Shown piece after piece: positions 56,288 to 64,000 of a stretch of 64,000 bases of DNA; within the stretch, counting starts at the first letter, position 1; each line of letters starts with the position of its first letter. The DNA lies in the NCBI GenBank assembly GCA_014529385.2, contig CM043949.1, positions 112,280,477 to 112,344,476 on the forward strand. The letters run 5' to 3'. The notes beneath the pieces were generated by a model. It did not search any database, was not told the DNA's origin, and saw only the letters and a list, made by a program, of their open reading frames with translations. Both the position numbers and the translations under genes were made by a program. This stretch comes from Adiantum capillus-veneris. Taxonomy: Eukaryota > Streptophyta > Polypodiopsida > Polypodiales > Pteridaceae.

Positions 56288-57625
56288 CACTAGGTTGGTA
56301 ATGGGACACTTTTATGTCCTGGGACACTTTTATGTCCTGTTAAGTGACCATTTTCCTTGAATTATGTCAAGAGTTTCAAAATGGACTTTGAGGTGCTTTC
56401 TATCTAGAAATTTGTCTCATGAGCTGAAAAAAACTCGACATTTTTTTGGAATATCAATTCCATCTTTAACCTTCTCCTTGGGCAACATTTTGTAACCTAA
56501 ACTGTGTGAAAAAACGAGTCCTGTTTTTGGCTTTTTTCAACTTTTTGCAGCTATACCACTCCAGAGTTCATGTTTGTGACGTCTATAATGCTAGAGAACT
56601 ATCTTTAGTAGTCCTCAACATGTCCTGATGCTTCTAGGGAGAAATAAATGTTAAAGTTGTAAGTTCTGATCAAATTACAAAAATTGTCAAAACCTGTTTT
56701 TAAGCCAATTTTAGCTCTTCTATGATTTTTTTGGTGGTTTTCATGATATCCAAATTCAATTTTGATTTTCTATGTCGCATATTGTAACATAAAGCTAATA
56801 TTCCTTGAGTTTTGGGGCACCTAATACCCTATTTTGCATAGTACACAACGATGGTGATTTTTTCAATTATAGAAGAAAACAAAATATTCTAGTACTTCAA
56901 GTATAGCTTTTTCAATATTGTTAGTTTCTTGTGACAACTATATGCATTTTGTAGGTAGTAACCATATCTAGTCATAAGGATCAAATTTGGCTAGATATTG
57001 AATAATTTCTATGGGATTCTACAACTCATAATGTTGAACCCAGTTTTTTGATGTTTGCTGTATTTAGCACTTCATCTTTGTTCCCAAGATTCCCCTTGGT
57101 AAGAGATGTATTATGATTTTGACATGCTCCATGGATCCTTATGAACCTAAAGGCCAACAAGGAACTAAGAAAACATGCATATATTATTTGTATTGAGCGT
57201 GGCTATAGAAACTCTGATGATAGGTTCGCAGAATGGTAAAAATTCATCTTTTTTATACCTATTTCTTTTGGCAAAACAAAAAATAGTGAGTGACAAGCAA
57301 TCATATGTTCTGATCACCAACCCATTGAAGTCAACTAGGGAATTTATCTCAAGTCCTACAAAAATCCCTAATCTTATTTTTATGCAACAAAACGTAAGAA
57401 ACAACTGTTTTGATGAAAATGTATTGGTCCATCAACTTTGGAGTCTTGGTGTGATCAATAGATGAGAAATTTTACAAGTTTCTTACTTTTTCCATGTGTA
57501 GTAGACCTTGAACTATAACCTCATGAAAGGATTTTACAAAATGAGTGGATCTACTATGGTTTTGGAGGTTTTTTTCAAAACCCTGAAAGGACACTTTTAT
57601 GTCCTGTTAGGTTACCAACCTAGTG
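56288..57625. mobile_element. TTAA-flanked TIR element (family T, copy B), complete
   Basis: Termini CACTAGGTTGGTAA and TTACCAACCTAGTG form a perfect 14 bp inverted repeat, flanked by TTAA at 56284-56287 and 57626-57629. Length is 1338 bp. Subterminal GGACACTTTTATGTCC hairpins occur twice at the left (about 56304-56340) and once at the right (about 57588-57604) in the same orientation. Internal frames (57175-57465, 57508-57702) show no transposase motif, so it is non-autonomous. A 4 bp TTAA duplication fits piggyBac, Kolobok or a Chapaev-like member of the CMC group better than plant CACTA, which makes 3 bp duplications. Confidence 0.8.
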
Positions 57626-57629
57626 TTAA

Positions 57630-59056
57630 ATGTAGACACAATACAGTAGAAGGGCGAATTTCAAACAACTGGTTTTCTTTTAACAGCACCAAGAGAAAAT
57701 GATACGAAATTTGAATTATTGCAAGAGAATTTATAGATAGATAGTGTCAACTCACTTAAAAAGAAAAATAGGTGGTTTCTTTATGTATTATCCAACACAG
57801 CACTACAGAAGTGTTGCACTCAACTACTCAATGAAAAGAATCAGTAGCAATATGTTATCATTCAATGTGCATTGGTTATGTCAAGACTAAACAATTAAGA
57901 GAAAGAAAATTACGATTGAGCACAAATGAATAAGTAAAATATTCCCTACGAATAGAAACTTAAATGTCCTAGATCCTAGATGTAATGTGGTAGAAGTTGT
58001 CCCTAAGTTGGGATTGGTGGTGTGTGTTTCGGTTATCCGGTTGTGTACAATGTATTTTGGGCATGTTTGTCATGCTTCTTTAGTATGAAAGTTCAGCTTG
58101 AATAAACTGACAATTCCAATGCACCCATTAGTTGTGCAAGGGATGCACTAATGTGCATGAGGTATTTGATATGATTCTAACTCTCAATATTATTCACAAA
58201 ATTGTGAATCGCTAATTGTATGTATTGTAATATGGAGGGCCATTACCAAAGCTTAGCTTGCAATACTACTTATGTCGAAAATGGATCGTGATACATCTAC
58301 ATGACACATGGAGAGTTTGTCATTTCTGAAGGATTACCAAAATAACGAAACCTTGAATATGGTGAAGTTACAAAGATCATATCACATATGTGTGAAAATT
58401 TAAGAGTAATAATAAGATGCAGATGAAGGTGAACTCAATAAATTAATGTCAAACAAAAACTACAGCAAGAGATCTACAAGATGTATAGAACAAGTCTTAA
58501 ACATCAGTAAGTATTTCAAAAGAGAGAAGAACTAATCAACAACACTAGGGCCTCGTGGGACAATTACCATAAACAAAATCGCATGCTTATTATTATTATT
58601 TATTTCTTATAATTTTTTTGTAATCAAGCATTCCTTACTGTTCTAGGTAGCAATCGCATCTAGCCTTGTGAGCCCATAGGAAATGACACAAGTGGACAGA
58701 GCATTAATAGCAGCATAAAACAGTGCTAGGACCAAAAATTACAAGCAGTAGTGACCATTGATGCTGCAATGATTCATAAGCATACATAATTGAGCAGGAG
58801 AACCAAACTCAACCATAGTCAATGAAGGAGAATTGAAATTACAAGTATGAGACCAGACTGACATAATCCTCAATTATCTAATCCAATCCCTAGGTATTAA
58901 AATGAAATGAAGGTGAAAAACTGAAATTAAAAGGCTAAGAATTTCAGAGGAAAATCATCATTGTTGTCAATTCCCGTGGATGCCCGGCATCTAAGAAAAT
59001 AATGCATCGATCATCGAAGAGTGTCATCAGTGTCCACCATTGTAAGGGGTCTTAGT
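57630..59056. other. Non-coding interval
   Basis: No gene or repeat recognised. Confidence 0.4.

Positions 59057-59130
<74 letters not shown>
59057..59130. repeat. (GA)n microsatellite
   Basis: About 74 uninterrupted bases of GA. Confidence 0.95.
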
Positions 59131-59134
<4 letters not shown>

Positions 59135-59254
59135 AAATGAAATGTTATATTAACTGCCTTCCAAATGAGTATGGGACCAAGCCCATACAATCCTTATGGA
59201 TCTAATAGAATGTCTAGGTACCAAATAAAAAAAGTACAATATTTAAAGATTGAA

Positions 59255-60455
59255 AAAAAAATATGTAGAAACTGAGCTCTTCATTGATTTATCAAAAGCA
59301 GGAAGATTTACAAGTGGTATAGTACGACCAAAATCACTAGCATCTATATACATGCTCTTTCCCCTATAGATGAAGTAGATTCTCCTTTTAGGGAACTTCA
59401 TGTTGGCAGCCATGTGGTTGAACTATGGTTCCCCTAAGATAGCATCCTCATATTGGAGAGGAGAGATGAAAAATTCTTCTTTGCTGACATAGCTTTGTAC
59501 ATGAACCCTCAACTTCCCAATCAAGGGAGTAACGGAGACTTGTTGTCCCTTGAAAGTGGTGGCTACCGTTAGAGTATCTCCCATCTTGAAAGCTTGAATT
59601 ACCAACTTGGTGGCCAACTCCATTGATATGAATTTTTGAGTAAAGCCAGGGTCAAACAAGATGAAGGAATCATGCTCCCTTACCATTTCCCAAGCATAGG
59701 AGAGAGGTGATCGTTTGCAGTTAGCATCCTCTTTTGGAGCTTCGATAGTGGAAGCTCTACATCTTCAAAGGAACTTAGGGATTCATTACTTTCTTGTTCT
59801 TTGGATTCCTCCTCTTATATGGGAGAGAGTCTTCTTTTGGGAATCTCTTCAAGAGGCCTCATAATCTCTCTCTCTCCTCTTATAGAGAAAAGGAAATCCC
59901 ATAAGCACGAAACTGTTAAGTAACTTCATCTTGCAAAGCAGGGTTGCCTATAGCTTGCTGAAACCTAGTAACAAGATCATCTTCATTAGCACCTTCATGT
60001 GCAAAATCAAAGTTATCAACATTAATCCTACTCTCTTCATTATTGTCAGCCATGTTAACAGAAATTGTGTATTTACTTAGTGTATTCTTTGGAAATTCAA
60101 AACCTTAGTTGCTACTCCTCTTAGCCTTTGAAAATCAGCACTTAATCATCTACACCCACGGCTCGAATTGGTTAATTATAGAGAGTAGGGGAGTGGGTCT
60201 AATATTACAAAATTTCCAAGGGATAGCTCCTTTTAGACTTCTTATGGCTCAATAATGGTAAAGCCGTAGGCAAGTCTAAAAAGACCTCATTATTAAGACC
60301 AAAGCTCTTGTGGTGTGCACCATATCCCACATAGTGTGCTCAACAAAAACCAATAATAGATCCCAGTCCCACTTACCCTAAGATAGCTAGCAAAATCAAC
60401 CATTAATAGGTTACTTGAGGACCTCTCTTCTTAAGCAAGAAATGAGAAACCAAAT
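59255..60455 (-). pseudogene. gypsy-3 protease and leader, gag mostly deleted
   Basis: The frame 59686-59423 is the protease of the gypsy-1/2 family (LFDPGFTQKFIS, HVQSYVSKEEFFISPL). It runs on past a stop to about 59255, where homology ends. Upstream on the minus strand (59700-60050) it matches only the beginning of the gypsy-2 gag (35390-35770), so about 1.2 kb of gag is gone. The 60050-60455 leader precedes the primer-binding site. Confidence 0.7.
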
Positions 60456-60467
60456 GCTCTGATACCA
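60456..60467 (-). other. gypsy-3 primer-binding site
   Basis: Minus strand TGGTATCAGAGC, a perfect match to the initiator tRNA-Met complement, one base inside the LTR. Confidence 0.8.
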
Positions 60468-60468
60468 A

Positions 60469-61470
60469 TGTAATTGAATTAGCCTATTAACTTAGATAGT
60501 AGCAAAAAGAGAATATCATAGTGAGCATTTCATTAGGGAAATTCCTTCTTGTAGGTAGAGAGAGTGCTTGAATGGAAAGACAAACATTAAACACATTTCC
60601 TAGCTAACATGACATGAGCCATAACTTGAAAAAGAGAGAGAACTAGAGACATTGACAACATTTGAGGACCGAATTTATGTGGAGTTGGTCCCCCCTCCAA
60701 TATGCTTTTGTATTAAAATCTCCCATTAAGAGAGACTTGATACAATACAATCTTTGTGCTCCTTGTGACCTAGGTGATACAAAGAAGATGGAAAGCTTCA
60801 TGCATCATGACCATAACATAGACTTTGTAAAAACCATTAACTATCCCCAGCCTCAGTCCCAAGGCCTCAAACATCTTCAAAGGTGGAGAGATCTAGCGGA
60901 AATGAGGGTAGGGAAGAGGAAGAAGAAACATTCATAGGAGAAAGTGATAGTTCCCCACTTATCATCACTCTTCTTGCTAGCCTCAAGGGGTGCACTATGT
61001 AATCATGTTAATGTATAACGTGAGTTTGATAGGAGGGGTTTTAAAATTCAAAAAATTAGACAATTTAACAAAGATACATTAAAATAAGGGGTTTTCATAT
61101 TCAATTTTGGAAAATTTCCTAAAATAAGTAGTCATTTTAGTTCATTCAAGCATGTTAAAAGAGGGTTTTTTTAAAAAAAACCAGCGAATGCACGTTATAT
61201 AGAGGGTATTGTATGGTGAACCCCCGAGTTGCTAGCATACATAATAGCATAGTAATGAAGATGGAAAGATTAAGCATTGAAGCATGTCTCTTGGTTGGAT
61301 TTGCATTCCATAGCCAAGAGTGTTGGTGTAGGCTCTCCACTTCTCTACTAGCTTAGAGAAGGAGATGGAGCTCTTGCACTTCACCAAGTGAAGAATGAGA
61401 GAAAATGAGAGAGAGTGAGAGGGAGTATTTCTCCCAAGCACACCCCTTTCTTTCTTTGATTGACCTCCTC
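60469..61470 (-). repeat. gypsy-3 5' LTR, diverged and truncated
   Basis: TGTAATTGAATTAGCC... is a diverged copy of the gypsy-2 LTR inner part (36176-36521, then 42160-42480). It holds the MITE at 60982-61228 and ends near 61470, where the hAT remnant begins. Confidence 0.75.
60982..61228. mobile_element. 247 bp MITE with 8 bp target duplication
   Basis: Ends CTCAAGGGGTGCACTATG and, on the other strand, CTCGGGGGTTCACCATAC form an imperfect inverted repeat of about 20 bases. Direct TTGCTAGC flanks at 60974-60981 and 61229-61236. The homologous gypsy LTR has no such insert. An 8 bp duplication fits hAT, although the ends are not the usual CAGGG type. No coding potential. Confidence 0.8.
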
Positions 61471-61499
61471 CCTTGTATAGATAAAGTGAAAACTACATC

Positions 61500-63000
61500 A
61501 TAGAATATTTTAAAGCGCACAACTCTTGATTATGTGCCACAATATGGAGGCACAATCACTCTAGATGGTTGGAATTTTTTTTAGAAGAAACTGTTGATTA
61601 ATGTGATGTTGACTTGTCCAAGAGGATCCATCTTTCTTGAAGCGTTCGACACATCCTTGAAAGAGAAAACTAGTGGATATCTTACTGGTGTATATGAGCG
61701 TTCAATCAAAAGAGCAGAGGGACCTAAAAATGTGACAGCCATTGTCACAAATAATGCATCTACCTATAAAGCAGCTAGAAAAGCAATTGAAGCAAAGTAC
61801 CCAGAGATTACATGGGTTCCATGTGTTGCCCACACTTTGAATTGCTCTTGAAGGACTTTGGAAAAGTTCCTTCTATTAAGTAAACTCTTCTAGATGCAAA
61901 CCACTTGGTGAATTTTATAAGAGAGCATTCATTTTCTTACACTCTATTTAGAACAAAGTCCCGAACAAAAAATTTAATCTTTTGTGTGACCCGTTTTGAG
62001 ACAACTTATTACGTTCTCTCTACACTACATCAGGTTAAAGTAGCCCTTGTTGAAACAGTAGCAGATAGAAGATGGGACATTTGGCCTGATAAATATCCCA
62101 AGTATGAACTTGCTGCTTCCAATTGTTCTATCAGCTTGTAAATTCTCCTGCTTTTTAGAGAAATTTAGACAAAGTTGTTACTGTCATAGAACCCTTCACT
62201 TATCTAATATGATTAGTGGAGAAAGAAGCCTCTATCTTTGGATGGGTTACTCTAGTACATGCATGAAGCCTCTTACAAGTTAAAATACTATATATCTTCT
62301 GCAAGAAAAGGGAAATCCATGATGATGTTGTTTGTGAAAAGACGATGGGAGCAACTGCATACTCCTTTATATGGACCAGGGTTCATCTTAGATCCCAAGT
62401 TCCAGATGCTCGATCAATCCTTAAACAATGAAGTGATTAGTGATTTCAAGAAAGTGTGCACCCAACTATTAGGCAATGTGGATGGATAGGTGGCAATACA
62501 CATAGAAGACATCTTATACTAGCAAATAAGTAATGTTTGGGGATCCTTGGCATATAGATACTATCAAGACGATGAGCACACCAGTTTGGTGGAGAAAAGA
62601 TGGAACTTCAACATATGGCTGTGAGAGTATTGTATGTTGCTATCTCAAGTGGTAGGTATGAAAGAAATTGGTCTTCATTTGATTTTGTGCATACTAAAAA
62701 AACAAAATTGATTAAGTCCTAAAAGAGCTGCGGACTTGGTGTATGTATTTTGTAGCATGTGACTTATGCATAAGCTAGCAAAGTTAGCCACACGTGCAAC
62801 TCAAGAAAGATTTGGACACTTTCAAACACATGAAGCAATTGCAAATGAGCTCAACTCTGATCATGAAATAGAAGGGAACCCGGAAAATATTGATCCAGAA
62901 TGTTCAAATGTCAAAGAAATTGATGACATGGTGCCCCCTCTAGCCGAACTCGGGCCAATCATGACAATCATTCAAGAGCTCTATGTTTCACAAGATGGGG
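61500..63000 (+). pseudogene. hAT transposase with DUF659 domain (broken)
   Basis: A plus-strand reading from about 61505 gives the DUF659 part of a BED-type hAT transposase: QYGGTITLDGW, then in frame 61594-61851 NVMLTCPRGSIFLEAFDTS, NVTAIVTNNASTYKAA (conserved Asp replaced by Asn) and TWVPCVAHTLNCS. After shifts come 61905-62141 (FIREHSFSYTLF), 62259-62489 (LHTPLYGPGFILDPKF) and, near 62660-62800, the C-terminal hAT dimerisation motif RNWSSFDFVHTKK and LSPKRAADLVYV. The BED finger and N-terminus are absent. Several stops and at least three shifts. Confidence 0.8.
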
Positions 63001-63169
63001 TGATCCTCTCTGGATTTATCACATCACGCTTCCATAGGATACATTGTGGCAATTCTTGGAGGATTCATCACTTCATGATTCACAGGGTTACATCCACCAT
63101 ACACACACATAGACTCATCTCACAAGTGGAGGGAATTTCTTACCTTTGGCCTCATTCAACATGGTAGCC

Positions 63170-64000
63170 AAGGCAGTGTCTAGTCCCTTACAAACATCAA
63201 AATAATGGGCTTTGACCCCAGAGGGTTCACTTATACTTAGGGGGGATGTCACTTGCGGCAACCATATGAAAAAAACCCTCTATCTATAGAACCCATAGCA
63301 CTAGCCCAACCCCCTATCTACAAATTCTAAAGAACCCATATACCCCGCTTTCTACGATGCTGCTATAGTCAACTTGACCCCCTCTGTAATACGTGTACAG
63401 GTTGTAAATATTGTCATTTTCAAAAAAATTGATAGTTTTCTTTGTATATTAACGCTATTTTAAAATTTTAATAGTTACCTTTGTGAAAATGGGGACCTTT
63501 TTTACCCTACCCAAGGTTGCTATGCCTTAGTGTACCATGACCAATATGGACCCCTATCAATTTTGTTTTTGCGGGAACTACTGAAGGATTCATGTTTTAT
63601 GTGCTAAAAAATGGGAGGGCCCATGGGACCCTCATGTGTCCTTTATCACTCTAGATCCTAAGTTGATGATGTCCAATGCAAGAATAGTTACTTCAAGCAC
63701 CTTAACGTTCACCTAGTAGTACAACAAAGTGCAACCAATGCTTGCACCAACTTCCATAACCATGCTCTCCTTGCACAATTTTCACACTCCTCTAAAACGG
63801 CACTCATTGTCATGATAGCATATATCCATATTGAATGATTCACCATAATGAAAACTCGTCAAATAAAGTTTTCTCAATCTGGTGAGCAAGCACACTATTT
63901 ATAATGATGCTTTGGATCCACAACTTAATAAAGACCATCATTGCAAAACCAGATTGATACCTTTGAAATACGCACTTACATTATAATCACACAAAAAGAG
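63170..64000. other. Non-coding interval at the window end
   Basis: No gene, repeat array or terminal repeat recognised. The 3' inverted repeat of the hAT element could lie here but was not found. Confidence 0.4.

Noticed and set aside
56288-57625. Ordinary CACTA (EnSpm) element
   Set aside because: Ends begin CACTA but the flanks are a 4 bp TTAA duplication and the ends are only 14 bp. A 3 bp duplication does not fit either copy.
63170-64000. Gene or terminal repeat at the window edge
   Set aside because: No open frame with recognisable motifs and no inverted match to sequence before 61500 by eye.

Overview
The window reads as nuclear DNA of a land plant with a large, transposon-rich genome. 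The evidence is chromodomain-type Ty3/gypsy elements, Ty1/copia elements primed from initiator tRNA-Met, a hAT transposase with a DUF659 domain, GT-AG introns and long dinucleotide microsatellites. There are no rRNA or tRNA genes and no operons or CRISPR arrays. I cannot name the species. A fern, a gymnosperm or another large-genome lineage would fit. I found no intact host gene; almost every coding stretch is a transposon relic with stops and frameshifts.

Layout. 1-844: right end of a TIR element (family T) inserted at a TTAA in the gag of gypsy-1. 849-6672: gypsy-1 (+), from broken gag through protease, RT, RNase H, integrase and chromodomain tail to a 1.6 kb 3' LTR. 6860-11730: a second, scrambled gypsy-type relic (gypsy-B, +) carrying a 402 bp tandem duplication. 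13085-17775: a minus-strand LTR element with gag, zinc knuckles and protease but no recognisable RT or integrase (TR-GAG-like). 19026-45312: a DNA transposon with a perfect 22 bp terminal inverted repeat and a TGCT target duplication. It holds + and - strand gene remnants, including an FCP1/NLI-type HAD phosphatase-like exon, and three blocks of a degenerate palindromic TAGCAT repeat that lie where introns would be. copia-1 (23089-27960) and gypsy-2 (30687-43388) are nested inside it. copia-2 (36522-42149, TSD AAGCT) is nested in the LTR of gypsy-2. 45313-48636: a shortened copia-type element (copia-3). 48637-51305: an unrecognised lysine-rich ORF, a LINE-like remnant and a short tandem repeat. 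51306-54164: a gypsy LTR fragment joined to a copia fragment. 54195-54900: an unrecognised two-exon gene fragment. 55257-55510: a degenerate minisatellite. 56288-57625: a complete family T element flanked by TTAA. 59250-61470: gypsy-3 relic (-) whose LTR holds a 247 bp MITE with an 8 bp TSD. 61500-63000: a broken hAT transposase (+).

History that can be read from the nesting: the large TIR element came first, then copia-1 and gypsy-2 entered it, then copia-2 entered gypsy-2. With the nested insertions removed the large element is about 8.7 kb. It is the best candidate in the window for an undescribed mobile element, followed by the TTAA-targeting family T.
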